NCBI RefSeq assembly: GCF_040256645.1
Contig: NZ_CP158281.1
Coordinates: 2,728,001 to 2,792,000, forward strand
Source of the DNA: Brevibacterium sp. CBA3109
Lineage (GTDB): Bacteria > Actinomycetota > Actinomycetes > Actinomycetales > Brevibacteriaceae
Reading direction: 5' to 3'
Length of the DNA stretch: 64,000 nt
Below the pieces are notes generated by a model, which did not search any database, had not been told where the DNA came from, and saw nothing but the letters and a program-made list of their open reading frames with translations. Shown piece by piece: positions 18,753-27,672 of the stretch (within the stretch, counting starts at the first letter, position 1; each line of letters begins with the position of its first letter). A program made the position numbers and the translations under genes.

Positions 18753-19669
18753 GCGCCACGACCATCGACTCCGCTCTCCGTCTCGCTCTCGACGAGGACG
18801 CACCGTGGGGCGACATCACCGGTGAGACGTTCATCCCGGCCACCGCCTCGGCGACGGCGAAGCTGAGCGCACGCGAGGCCGGAGTCCTTGCTGGAATCGA
18901 TGTGTTCGCTCGTGCCTTCACCCTTGTCGACCCGAGCGCCGATGTGGATCTGACCAGCGCCGATGGCAATGCCTTCGCAGCTGGTGACACGTTGGCGACA
19001 GTGTCGGGCCCCGCCCGAGCAGTCCTGCGAGCCGAGCGGATCGCACTGAACTTCTGCCAGCGGATGAGCGGAATCGCGACTCAGACCAGAGCCTTCGTCG
19101 ATGCAGCATCGTCGAATTCCGCAGGCACGAACACGGACGGTCGTGGTGTGCGCATCGTCGACACCCGGAAGACCACACCAGGCCTGCGGGCCTTTGAGAA
19201 GCACGCGGTGGTCTGCGGCGGTGGGCACAACCACCGGTTCGGACTCTCGGACGCGGTCATGGTCAAGGACAATCACCTGGCCGTCCTCGCAGGTGAGGGG
19301 GCAGATGTAGCGGCCGCGATCCGCTCGGCTCGGGACCGACTGTCGCATACGACGACGATTGAGGTTGAGGTCGATCGCCTCGCGCAGATCCAGGCGGTAC
19401 TCGACGGCGGCGCCGACATCATCATGCTCGACAATTTCTCCCTGGCAGATCTGCGTGCCGGCGTGGAGCTCATCGCCGGACGAGCGATCGTCGAGGCCAG
19501 CGGAAATGTCTCTCTCGAGACCGTCGGTGATATCGCCGCCACCGGAGTCGACGTCATCTCCTCCGGGGCACTGACTCACAGTGTCCGCGCGATCGACCTG
19601 GGACTCGACCTGGACCTGACAGCCGAGGTCGGCGGAGTTGAGTCCGACAGCAGTGTGGGGCTGAGCTGA
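18746..19669 (+). CDS. nadC: Nicotinate-nucleotide diphosphorylase (quinolinate phosphoribosyltransferase)
   Basis: Converts quinolinate and PRPP to nicotinate mononucleotide. 307 residues. Motifs seen: EDAPWGDITGETF, LNFCQRMSGIATQTR, VDTRKTTPGLRAFEKHAV, VKDNHLAVL and EVEVD...IMLDNF. ATG at 18746 overlaps the end of nadB and has AGGAGG 7 bases before it. Third gene of the NAD operon. Confidence 0.96.
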   Translation: MLSATTIDSALRLALDEDAPWGDITGETFIPATASATAKLSAREAGVLAGIDVFARAFTLVDPSADVDLTSADGNAFAAGDTLATVSGPARAVLRAERIALNFCQRMSGIATQTRAFVDAASSNSAGTNTDGRGVRIVDTRKTTPGLRAFEKHAVVCGGGHNHRFGLSDAVMVKDNHLAVLAGEGADVAAAIRSARDRLSHTTTIEVEVDRLAQIQAVLDGGADIIMLDNFSLADLRAGVELIAGRAIVEASGNVSLETVGDIAATGVDVISSGALTHSVRAIDLGLDLDLTAEVGGVESDSSVGLS

Positions 19670-19670
19670 G

Positions 19671-20885
19671 ATGGGACTCGAACAGGAGCCAGAGGCGAAG
19701 GCACCGCTCTACCTCGACACTGCTTCGGCGGCACCCGTGCGCAGGGAGGCACTCGAGGCGGCCTGGCCATATCTGACTGGTGCGTTCGGCAATCCTTCGA
19801 GCCATCATGAGGTCGGCCGCACCTCGGCAGACGCGCTCAAGGACGCGCGTAGACGAGTGGCGAAGGTGCTCGGCGTGCGCAGCACTGACATCGTCTTCAC
19901 CAGCGGCGGTACCGAATCCGACAATCTTGCGATCATCGGTATCGCTCTCGGGGCTCTAGCCGATGGCGATGCTGACCCCGGTGCAGGACCGGACGCTCCG
20001 CCACCTCGGCGACATATCGTGACCTCTGCTCTGGAGCATGAGGCGGTGCTCGCCGCGACGGATTTCCTGGCTCGTCGGCACGGGTTCGAGATCACAGTGG
20101 TGCCCGTCGGACCCGATGGCACGATCGCGGTTGAGGCACTCCGTTCGGCACTGCGCGAGGACACGCTCCTGGTCAGCCTGGGGTATGTGAACAACGAGAT
20201 CGGCACGGTCGCCGATATCGCAGCCCTGGCCAAGGTTGCTCACGATGCTGGCGCACTGTTCCACACCGATGCCGTGCAGGCTGCGGGTTGGCTCCCGCTG
20301 AGCGGACTCGGCGTCGATGCCATGAGCCTGGCCGGGCACAAGGTTGGTGCGCCGAAAGGTATCGGAGTCGCTGCAATTCGCGCACGGATCCCTCTTGAAC
20401 CGCTTATCCACGGTGGCGGTCAGGAGTCTGGGCGTCGATCGGGGACGGAGAACGTTGCCCTTGCCGTCGCGTTTGCCACCGCGCTGGAACTCGCCGAGGC
20501 GGAGCGAGTTGAGATCGCTGACCGTGTCCTGGCCATCCGGGATGATTTCATCGCAGAGGTGCTGACCACGGTCTCCGGAGCGTTCCTCACAGGCAGTGAC
20601 TGCTCGCGAACTCCGAATCATGCTTCGTTCTGTTTCTCAGGCACCAGTGGTGAGGCCGTACTGCTCGAACTTGAACGCCTGGGCGTCACTGCTTCGAGTG
20701 GTTCCGCCTGCGCCGTCGGGTCAGATGAGCCATCGCATGTGCTCACCGCGCTAGGTATTGCTGATGATGTCGCGAAGACGAGTGTGCGCTTTACTTTCCC
20801 AGCAGGCTTCACCGCCGAGGAGGGGCGTCGGGCAGCGCATTCCGTATCTGCTGCGGTGAAGAATTTGGCTCTCAGTTACACCTGA
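19671..20885 (+). CDS. Cysteine desulfurase (IscS/NifS family) of the NAD operon
   Basis: PLP enzyme that takes sulfur from cysteine. 404 residues. Seen: GGTESDNLAI, HTDAVQAAGW, the PLP lysine in SLAGHKVGAPKG and the sulfur-accepting Cys in SSGSACAVGSDEPSHVL. It starts one base after the nadC stop. As in other actinobacteria with nadABC plus a NifS homologue, it probably builds or repairs the NadA 4Fe-4S cluster; that role is inferred from position. A Gly/Asp/Pro insertion (about residues 100-112) is unusual. Confidence 0.9.
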   Translation: MGLEQEPEAKAPLYLDTASAAPVRREALEAAWPYLTGAFGNPSSHHEVGRTSADALKDARRRVAKVLGVRSTDIVFTSGGTESDNLAIIGIALGALADGDADPGAGPDAPPPRRHIVTSALEHEAVLAATDFLARRHGFEITVVPVGPDGTIAVEALRSALREDTLLVSLGYVNNEIGTVADIAALAKVAHDAGALFHTDAVQAAGWLPLSGLGVDAMSLAGHKVGAPKGIGVAAIRARIPLEPLIHGGGQESGRRSGTENVALAVAFATALELAEAERVEIADRVLAIRDDFIAEVLTTVSGAFLTGSDCSRTPNHASFCFSGTSGEAVLLELERLGVTASSGSACAVGSDEPSHVLTALGIADDVAKTSVRFTFPAGFTAEEGRRAAHSVSAAVKNLALSYT

Positions 20886-20934
20886 GCGTCCTGAGCGTCC
20901 CCAGCGGTCTGAGCAGACTGAGCGGCCTGAGCGG
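20881..20934. repeat. 9-bp tandem repeat, 6 copies, between two convergent stops
   Basis: Six 9-bp units of the form CCTGAGCGG/CCTGAGCGT run from 20881 to 20934. The cysteine desulfurase stop (20883-20885) lies in unit 1 and the HNH pseudogene stop (20935-20937) follows unit 6. Confidence 0.85.
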
Positions 20935-21208
20935 TCATTCGTCGAAGAGTGTGTCGATGACTTCTTGAGCCACGAACCTCGCATGCAATATCGGCCGCCT
21001 CGCCGGATCAATCGATGCCGGCGGAACCCACGCAGGACGCCCGTCTTTGAGCATCACTGTCTCCCAGTCCGATCTGTCCAGAAGGTGGTGATGGGCAGAA
21101 CAACTCAACGTCATATTATTGACATCCGTCCGACCTTCTTGTGCCCACTCAACAATATGGTGAGCATCGCACCATCCCGGCGGTGCATCACATCCCGGGA
21201 ACGTACAC
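20935..21208 (-). pseudogene. DUF222/HNH endonuclease, C-terminal part cut off by IS element
   Basis: Encodes the HNH nuclease end of the gene at 22537-24131: CTFPGCDAPPGWCDAHHI, then VNNMTLSCSAHHHLLDRSDW, ending VIDTLFDE. Both zinc CxxC-type pairs and the HH are intact. It has no start of its own because the IS3-family element at 21209-22536 separates it from its N-terminal part. Removing the IS and one copy of the GTG target duplication restores one reading frame (DQGC-TFPG). Confidence 0.9.
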
Positions 21209-21250
21209 TGTCAAGCACCGGGTTTCATAGAGGCTGTTTTTCCTGGTTTT

Positions 21251-22186
21251 CTATGCAGCTACGCTCGCGGTCGCACCCTGGTTGGTCCACTCAGCTTGGA
21301 CCTCGAACGGAGGTCGATATCCGATCGCCGAATGCAGTCGTTGCCGGTTGTACCACCCGATCCATTTCGATGTCGCTGCCATCACCTCGATCAACCCCGA
21401 CCATTCGCGACGGTCGATCAGTTCCGCTTTGTAGACTGAATTCAGTGCTTCAGCCATGGCATTATCGTATGAGTCCCCGCGTGACCCCACCGACGCCACG
21501 ATCTCGGATTCTGCCAGAGTCTCGCCATAGCGAATCGACCTGAATTGGACTCCGCGATCCGAGTGGTGGACAAGCCCGGACACGTCTTCGCCGGCCCGGA
21601 ACTTCGCTGCCAGAGCCATCGTCAACGCGTCCCTGGCCAGCGACTCACGCATATGATTCGTCACCTGCCAACCCACGATCTCGCGGTGGAAGACGTCGAG
21701 AATGAACGTTGTGTATACCCACCCAGCCTGGGTCGGAATATAGGTGATGTCGGCGACCCAGAGACAGTTCGGACCCTCAGCTGTGAACTCACGTTCGACG
21801 AGATCCTCCGGGCACTCCTCGGCCCTGGCCGAGGCCGTCTTCGGACGCTTCCGCCGACGACGAACCCCGTCAATGCCCAGCTGGCGCATCAACCGCTCGA
21901 CCGTGCACCGAGCGATATTCCCGAACCGGTCCGCATACTCGCGGTTGATCGCCTTCCACATCTTCCGCACCCCGTAACAGGAATAGTTCGCCTCGTAGAC
22001 GTCCCGGATGGCGGTCTTGAGCTCCCGGTCCCGGACAGCACGGGCTGAAGGCTGGCGTAATTTGTACGCGTAATACGAGCTCACAGCAATCCGTGCAGCA
22101 GTCCCTGAAAGGGCGCGCACGATTGGCTCGACTCCGAACTCGTCGCGGTTGTTGTCGATGAAATCGACGATTACTTGGATGGGCGG
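21251..22186 (-). CDS. IS3-family transposase OrfB (copy A)
   Basis: Integrase catalytic part. The frame is open from about 22186 and overlaps the end of orfA in the -1 frame, so it is probably made as an OrfAB fusion by frameshifting; GTG at 22120 is the first internal start. HTH_21 region YSCYGVRKMWKAINREY, then the DDE residues in WVADITYIP, VHHSDRGVQF and GDSYDNAMAEALNSVYKAEL. I see no A-rich slippery heptamer, so the fusion site is uncertain. Confidence 0.9.
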   Translation of the reverse strand, partial: PPIQVIVDFIDNNRDEFGVEPIVRALSGTAARIAVSSYYAYKLRQPSARAVRDRELKTAIRDVYEANYSCYGVRKMWKAINREYADRFGNIARCTVERLMRQLGIDGVRRRRKRPKTASARAEECPEDLVEREFTAEGPNCLWVADITYIPTQAGWVYTTFILDVFHREIVGWQVTNHMRESLARDALTMALAAKFRAGEDVSGLVHHSDRGVQFRSIRYGETLAESEIVASVGSRGDSYDNAMAEALNSVYKAELIDRREWSGLIEVMAATSKWIGWYNRQRLHSAIGYRPPFEVQAEWTNQGATASVAA

Positions 22187-22482
22187 TCGAGCTCCGCCGC
22201 GAAGAAAGCCGACGCCCGGCGAAGTATCTCGTTTGCCCGTTTCGCTTCGGTCAACTCGGCGCGCAGTCGACGGTTTTCGGCCTCAAGGTCGACCGACTCC
22301 GTCGGCGTGGCTCTGCCGGAGTCCTTGTGCTTGCGCACCCAAACTCGCAGGGTCTCCTTGCTCAGGCCGAGTTCGTTCGCGACGCGGGTGATTGCCCTGC
22401 TCGCGGTCTCAGGATCGGCCTGGGCATGCATGACGAGCTCGACGGCACGAGCTTTGAGCTCATCGGTGTATTTCACTGGCAT
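22171..22482 (-). CDS. IS3-family transposase OrfA (copy A)
   Basis: 103 residues from ATG at 22482 (MPVKYTDELKARAVELV), which follows AAGGAG by 8 bases; a longer TTG frame is less likely. A helix-turn-helix (TRVANELGLSKETLRVWVRKHK) is followed by a leucine-zipper-like segment (LEAENRRLRAELTEAKRANEILRRASAFF), as in OrfA proteins that bind the IS ends. Intact, unlike its counterpart in copy B. Confidence 0.92.
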   Translation of the reverse strand: MPVKYTDELKARAVELVMHAQADPETASRAITRVANELGLSKETLRVWVRKHKDSGRATPTESVDLEAENRRLRAELTEAKRANEILRRASAFFAAELDRPSK

Positions 22483-22536
22483 GAGACAATCTCCTTCTTC
22501 CAATCTCCCTGCCTCTATTATCCCCGGAGCGATTCA

Positions 22537-24131
22537 CACCCCTGATCTCGTGCAGTCAGGACCGCGATCTGTTTCGCATTCGCGAACCGATTCTCCGTCA
22601 CGACCTGCATCGTCTTCGCCTTCTCCGAAATGAGTTCGAAGAACACCGCCCCGTTGAGGCCATTGCGAGCCAGTTCGCTGATCGGGACCGGGTTCTCAGT
22701 ACCTGTGGTGCCGGTACCGGTTCCGTTCGCGAGGTCTTCGGCCTTCGCGGTGACGACTAACGCGTATTGTGCGCCTTGGCCGGTGCGTGTCATGTCTATT
22801 CTGCCGATGAGTGTCGCGAAGCGTTCGTAGATCCACTCCTGAGCACTCAACCTCTGCCCGGTCATGTCGACGAGGGTGCCGTCTTCTAAGACACCGGACT
22901 CGCTCACATCCGATGCGCTGTTGTCGCTGCTGTTGCTGGTGTTGTTTGCGATTTTGGTTCGTGCTGTCAGCAGCCCGTTGAGTTGCCCGCCCGTGACGGG
23001 GTCAAGGAGACCGGCAAGTTCCCAGTCACCGTTGTCACGGGCATGCATCGTGACCTTGTACATGGACCGGTCCGTGGCATTGATGGGTTCTTGCCCATCG
23101 GGATCAATATGGGCCAGGATCCGAGCGAAGATCGCTCGCAGGTCATGGACCCGCACACTTGGTGCTTTTTCCACGAGTGTTGTTTCGGCATAGTCGCGAT
23201 TGGCTTGGGTGGTCCAGGTGGGTAGTTTCTTCAAGCAGTCCTTGATGACCGTGGCCTGATCGGCGGAGAGTCGGCCTTCGTTGAAGGCATCAGCGACCGT
23301 GGGAAACAGTGGTGCTTGTGGCTGCCCGGTCAGAGTCACCCGTCCGCCGAGGTTTTTGGCCATGTCGGTGCGGCGGTTGGCTTCGCGGCTGGTGATGTTC
23401 AACCTGTCTTGGATGAGGGCCTTCGTTGTTTTAGCACCATAGTCAGTCGGTGTTCCCACTCGTTCACATACTGCCAATGCCAGGGTGGATAGTGCTTCGT
23501 TGACTCGGTGGAGGGCTTCGAGTCCGTCGATGAGTGTGATCGCATCATCAGGACCCATCAATCGGTCGAAGGTCCGCAGCCCGTCCTTGAGTCCACTGAG
23601 TGCGGTGAGGCTGGTCGTGACTTCGGGAGCGAAGCGTGAGAGGTCTGTCCATTCCTCGCTCGAGAGCAGAGGGTGCGGACTCGAAGTGTTGGAACCAGTT
23701 TCGGTGGGGTCCGACTGACCTGAACCATCGGTTGCCGGTGCGGTACCGGCCACGGCGGAGTCATCGCCGGGCACCGCTTTGTTGGCACTATCGGTCTCGT
23801 CGGTCCCATTGCCGTCAGTAGATTCCGCACCCTCGGCTGCCGGCTCCACGTCCTCGCTCGGTACCTCGTTCGCCACAGCTGGTTCACCAGTAGGTACAGG
23901 CGCGAGTGCTTCGAAGGTTTTCGCGAGGGGGTGGCCGGTGAGGTCGAGGTTGGAGTCTTTGAGCTGGTCAAACAACGTCAACTCATCATCAGAAGAAACT
24001 GCATCATCAGCAGAAGACACATCAGCTGCGTCTGGACCCGTGGCGGCATCACTGGAATCGGAGCGTGGGTCACGCTTTTCCGGGTTTCCTGGGGTGCGGT
24101 CGGGGGTGAGAGTCATGGTACCGAAGTCCAT
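22537..24131 (-). pseudogene. DUF222/HNH endonuclease, N-terminal part cut off by IS element
   Basis: About 530 residues of a DUF222-HNH protein, a family common in actinobacteria and probably linked to mobile DNA. After a long acidic Ser/Asp/Thr-rich leader comes the DUF222 core (LDGLEALHRVNEALSTLALAVCER, then LNITSREANRRTDMAKNLG, then RLSADQATVIKDCL). The frame runs to ENRFANAKQIAVLTARDQGC and then into the IS, which adds ESLRG and a stop. Start is uncertain: ATG at 24131 or 24116, or TTG at 24161. The HNH domain lies at 20935-21208. Confidence 0.9.
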
Positions 24132-24507
24132 TCGCCAACATCGTCGTTGCTCTTCTTTCAATTATACATTCATTTCGATCATTTGCACCCTCTTTTTCGA
24201 ATCTTGTTCGATCATGATTTGATTCTTGTACCTATTGATGGCCCATAAATCTTGAGATGTTTGCAACGCCCCAGGTCAGCATCCCTCCGATCGAACGCGG
24301 CACTACCAATACCCCAAGGTCGCCTCCGGCATAGTCGGGCAGAGACGGTTGCGGCTCCGTCCCCTCACAGGCATTCACTCGCGAGCATTCACACGCGCGG
24401 AAGCGTAAATGGCATGCAGGCCACTTGTTGCCAGGTGGCCCTATCTTTCTTTTCGAGCCGGGAGGAAAATGGAGACATGCATTCGATACGGGTGTGAGGA
24501 GGCCGTC
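24132..24507. other. AT-richer intergenic region
   Basis: About 375 bp between the HNH pseudogene start and the small membrane protein. Around 24160-24260 it is much less GC-rich than its neighbours, with TTGTTCGATCATGATT-type sequence. It probably holds the HNH gene's promoter. I see no gene or clear operator. Confidence 0.45.
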
Positions 24508-24723
24508 ATGGATCTGCTGATTCTATTCATCATGGGTATGTGTTTCGCTACCGTCGTGTTCTTCGTCGGACGTTTTGCCTGTCCGCGACACGACCGAGTC
24601 CCCCTGATAGAAGTCGACCATGTGCTCCTGTGGACCACCCTGCGTCGCGGTTGGCATGCGATGGGCTCATTGGGCCCCACGCCTCCGGGCAGAAGCGGTC
24701 CATCAGGGAGCCATCCGGCCTGA
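24508..24723 (+). CDS. Small membrane protein of unknown function
   Basis: 71 residues: one N-terminal membrane helix (LLILFIMGMCFATVVFFVGRF) then a short Gly/Pro/Ser-rich tail. The start ATG is preceded by GAGGAGG at a good distance, which is the main support. I do not recognise the family. A minus-strand ORF (24441-24881) overlaps it but lacks a ribosome site. Confidence 0.5.
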   Translation: MDLLILFIMGMCFATVVFFVGRFACPRHDRVPLIEVDHVLLWTTLRRGWHAMGSLGPTPPGRSGPSGSHPA

Positions 24724-24742
24724 TCTCTCCCGACACCGGGCA

Positions 24743-24791
24743 CCAGGCTATCGGGCACCCGACACTTGGCACCGGGCACCGGATAGCCTGG
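24743..24791. repeat. Inverted repeat with 10-bp arms before the DUF1648 pseudogene
   Basis: Arms CCAGGCTATC (24743-24752) and GATAGCCTGG (24782-24791) surround several GGGCACC direct repeats. Could be a terminator for the small membrane gene; there is no T run. Confidence 0.5.
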
Positions 24792-24795
24792 CAAT

Positions 24796-25260
24796 GTGCC
24801 TTCCTCAACGAGACCGAATCTGAGCCGGCGCCCTGGAACCGCTGCGTTGATCTTCGCAGCGGCGTCCCTGGCGGTGCTCATCTCTACCGCGTTCTGGGTT
24901 TGGTTAAACGCACCCGACCAGGTGCCGAGCCATTTCGGGGCAAACGGTCAACCCGACGACTGGGCGTCGAAGGGTGAGGTATTCGCGTGGCTCGTTCCCT
25001 TGGGAGTGGGATAGGAGTACTGGATACAGCGCGGCGAACGCGTCTATCTCTTCGACTGTCTGATGGAGTTCATGCGAATCACCGCTGGTGCCTGCGCTCT
25101 GCTGTTCGCCTTGTCTCTTGTGCAGACGCTCAGCGTCGGGTTAGGCAGATCGTGGCCGGAATCCCTTGTCTTCCTCCCGACCGGCATCTTCCTTGCCATC
25201 GTCGCAATCGCACTGTGGAATCTCTTCCGCCGTCTCAAACCAGACGTCACCAACGACTAG
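24796..25260 (+). pseudogene. DUF1648-type membrane protein, internal deletion and stop codon
   Basis: First part (from GTG 24796) has a membrane helix (AALIFAAASLAVLISTAFWVWL) and the DUF1648 segment NAPDQVPSHFGANGQPDDW, then ends LVPLGVG-stop (TAG 25012-25014). In the same frame after the stop comes EYWIQRGERVYLFDCLMEFM and two further helices to 25260. The missing middle, normally another membrane segment leading into NKEYW, and the TAG at the joint point to an internal deletion. Both halves are too short to be complete. Confidence 0.7.
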
Positions 25261-25263
25261 TGC

Positions 25264-25995
25264 TCAGCTCTGCGGCACGAACACTCCTGCATCCCAGCCT
25301 TGGAGCGCATGGGCAGAGGCCCAGAAGTGGAGTTCGTACACACAGGCCTGCTCGAACGTGGCACGCATTCTTGCGGCCACCTCGGCGGGGGCATTGGTGA
25401 GTTCCTGTTCAAGCAGCTGTACGGCCTGCCGGGTCGACTCATCGAATTCAGGTGAGTCGTAGGTCTGGACCCAGGTGCGGTAGGGGTGGTCAGCACTCAT
25501 CTGGCCGGCCCGTTCGACGAGGACCTTGCCCATGTGTGCGTAGACCCAGAAGCACGGCAGCACTCCGGCCACGCCTTCGCCATAGGAGCGGCTGGCAGCG
25601 GTGGCCACGAGGTAGGACACGTAGCCCAAGGTGGTGGGTGAGGCCTTGAAACCGGCTCCGCTGCTGACGAGTTCATCGTGGGACGCGGCCAGGCGAGAAT
25701 CGGCGAGCAGCTCACCGTGCATCTCCTCTTCCACACTGATGGCCTCGGCTGCCGAACTGGCCCAGAATCGTGCTTCGTCCCGGTCGTTGGCTCCGGCGGC
25801 GAGGAAGGACATCGCCTTCGCGTAACCGGTGAGGTAGATGCCGTCTTGGATGATGTAGTTCGTGAAGGCCTTCACATCGAGGCTGCCCTCGGCGAGCTGG
25901 CCGAGGAAGGGCAGGCGCTCGATCTGTTCGACGATCGGGCGGACACGGTCCCACAGCTGAGTGGTCTGGGGGCCTGCGGAAAAGTCTGTCGTCAT
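25264..25995 (-). CDS. tenA: Thiaminase II / aminopyrimidine aminohydrolase TenA
   Basis: Salvages thiamine breakdown products by releasing the hydroxymethylpyrimidine. 243-residue all-helical protein with FTNYIIQDGIYLTGYAKAM, EEEMHGELL, the conserved Cys in VLPCFWVYAHMG and the C-terminal Glu region EQACVYELHFWASAH. AAGGGAGA precedes the ATG. It lies downstream of thiD by 94 bp on the same strand and is likely part of the thi operon. Confidence 0.92.
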   Translation of the reverse strand: MTTDFSAGPQTTQLWDRVRPIVEQIERLPFLGQLAEGSLDVKAFTNYIIQDGIYLTGYAKAMSFLAAGANDRDEARFWASSAAEAISVEEEMHGELLADSRLAASHDELVSSGAGFKASPTTLGYVSYLVATAASRSYGEGVAGVLPCFWVYAHMGKVLVERAGQMSADHPYRTWVQTYDSPEFDESTRQAVQLLEQELTNAPAEVAARMRATFEQACVYELHFWASAHALQGWDAGVFVPQS

Positions 25996-26052
25996 TGATA
26001 TCTCCCTTGTTCAGGGGACCTCGGCGGTCCCACAGCGTCTTTGAGCGGTATT

Positions 26053-26071
26053 CGGATGGCAAGCCCATCCG
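26053..26071 (-). terminator. Weak hairpin between thiD and tenA
   Basis: Arms CGGATGG (26053-26059) and CCATCCG (26065-26071) with a 5-base loop, in the 94-bp gap. It may be an attenuator or processing site; there is no T run. Confidence 0.3.
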
Positions 26072-26089
26072 GGTGTGTGACTGGTTGTT

Positions 26090-26956
26090 CTAACGGCGGA
26101 CGATGTCGACCTGGTGGTCGACGGGTCCGTGAGCGCCCTTCGGATCGAAGCTGACCTGCCAGTTCGCGGCGGACTTCAGCGCCCGAGCCAGATAGTTCAG
26201 GGCATTGTCGACGGCTTCGTGGAGGAGATCCGAGCTCACATCGTCAACTGCACGTGCACGCTTGAGCACGGCCACCTCGGCGGTGATCGCGGCCGACAAT
26301 GTGCACCCGGTTCCGTGCGTATTCGGTGTCTCCACTCGTGGGTGGGTGAACTCAGTGACCGTGCCTTCTGCGGTGACGAGAACGTCGGCGACATCGCCCT
26401 CGATCGCGTGCCCACCCTTGAGCAGCACCGCGCGCGGTCCGCGGTGGACGAGCTGTCTGGCCTGGACCAACATCTCCTGCGGGTTCTTCGCCACGGGCTC
26501 GTCGTCGCCGATCAGCAGCGCAGCTTCGGGCAGGTTCGGGGTGATGAGGTCGGAAACCGGGAGCAGGTGATCGCGGACGGCGGTCACGGCATCGACCTCG
26601 AGGAGGCGGTGCCCGGACGTCGCGACCATGACCGGGTCCACGGTGTAGAAGCCCAGCTGGCCCTGGGCCGCTCGTGCGACGACGAGTTCGACGAGGGAGC
26701 GTGAGCCGAGCATCCCCGATTTCGTGGCATCGACGGGCATATCGTTGAGCACACTGTCGAGCTGGTCGGAGACGAAGTCATCGTCGATTCCATAGACCCG
26801 CGAAACGCCGTGCGTGTTCTGCGCGACCAGAGCGGTGATGGCCGTGGTGCCCAGCACCCCGCGGGCCGTGAAGGTCTTGAGGTCGGCGTGGATGCCGGCT
26901 CCCCCACTGGGGTCGGTGCCTGCGATGGACAGTGCGATGGGTGGCCGTGTGGTCAC
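26090..26956 (-). CDS. thiD: Hydroxymethylpyrimidine (phosphate) kinase
   Basis: Phosphorylates HMP and HMP-P to HMP-PP for thiamine synthesis. 288-residue ribokinase-fold protein with [19 protein letters not shown], the [14 protein letters not shown] core and the anion hole/catalytic [15 protein letters not shown]. An Ala/Ser segment and a C-terminal extension follow. ATGA overlap with thiE. Confidence 0.95.
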   Translation of the reverse strand: MTTRPPIALSIAGTDPSGGAGIHADLKTFTARGVLGTTAITALVAQNTHGVSRVYGIDDDFVSDQLDSVLNDMPVDATKSGMLGSRSLVELVVARAAQGQLGFYTVDPVMVATSGHRLLEVDAVTAVRDHLLPVSDLITPNLPEAALLIGDDEPVAKNPQEMLVQARQLVHRGPRAVLLKGGHAIEGDVADVLVTAEGTVTEFTHPRVETPNTHGTGCTLSAAITAEVAVLKRARAVDDVSSDLLHEAVDNALNYLARALKSAANWQVSFDPKGAHGPVDHQVDIVRR

Positions 26957-27672
26957 TGAGCTGCCTCCGCGAGTCCGTCGCCGAATTCCGCGAGCAGTTC
27001 TTCGGCTGCGGCACGCGGATCCTCGGCGCGGCAGATGGCAGAGACCACACAGATCCCGAGCAGACCGCGGCCCCTCAGTTCGGCGGCACGATCGGTGCTG
27101 ATCCCTCCGATGGCAACCGCGGGAAGTCCCGCTTCACCCACAAGCTCGCCGAGGCGGTCGGGCCCGATCCCGTCGGGTGCGTCGGTTTTCGTCGTGGTGT
27201 CGTAGACGGGCCCGATGCCGACGAGGTCGACGACGCCGGATTCCCGGGCGGCTGCGAATTCGGTGCTGTTGGCCGCCGACAGCCCGAGCAGCGGTTCGGG
27301 GCCGATGAGTTCGCGTACTTCTTCGACCGGGGTGTCGGATTGTCCGACGTGAATGTGGACTTCTTCTCCCTCGGCGAGGAGTCGCTGGGCGACCGCGACT
27401 CGGTCGTTGAGGACGATGGGGACACGACGGTTCGTGTCGACCAGAACGCTGTCGACGGCTGCGATGACCTCACGAGTCAACGTGTAGAACGCATCGTCGT
27501 CGATGTCCTTGTCGCGGACTTGCACGATCCCCACTCCCCCGCCCACAGCCTCGCGGACGGTATCGACGACGCTGCGTCCGGCTTCGCGGCACTGTGCCGA
27601 ATCGGTGACGAGGTAGAGCCGGGCATCGATTCCGGCCAGGCGGGAGTTCACCTCGGGAGTCGAGGCGCTCAT
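26953..27672 (-). CDS. thiE: Thiamine phosphate synthase
   Basis: Couples HMP-PP and thiazole phosphate. 239-residue TIM barrel with [63 protein letters not shown] and VAIGGIS. Overlaps thiM by ATGA upstream and thiD by ATGA downstream. Confidence 0.95.
   Translation of the reverse strand: MSASTPEVNSRLAGIDARLYLVTDSAQCREAGRSVVDTVREAVGGGVGIVQVRDKDIDDDAFYTLTREVIAAVDSVLVDTNRRVPIVLNDRVAVAQRLLAEGEEVHIHVGQSDTPVEEVRELIGPEPLLGLSAANSTEFAAARESGVVDLVGIGPVYDTTTKTDAPDGIGPDRLGELVGEAGLPAVAIGGISTDRAAELRGRGLLGICVVSAICRAEDPRAAAEELLAEFGDGLAEAAQ

Larger units (their letters stand above)
21209..22536 (-). mobile_element. IS3-family insertion sequence, copy A (1328 bp)
   Basis: Terminal inverted repeats of about 26 bp: left TGAATCGCTCCGGGGATAAT and right TGTCAAGCACCGGGTTTCAT, both continuing AGAGGC. 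A 3-bp target duplication (CAC on the plus strand, 21206-21208 and 22537-22539) flanks it. It carries orfA and orfB in overlapping frames. A second copy lies at 60341-61667. Both ORFs look intact, so this copy may be active. Confidence 0.95.

Noticed and set aside
24441..24881. 146-codon minus-strand ORF
   Set aside because: No ribosome site, overlaps the better supported small membrane gene and the DUF1648 remnant.
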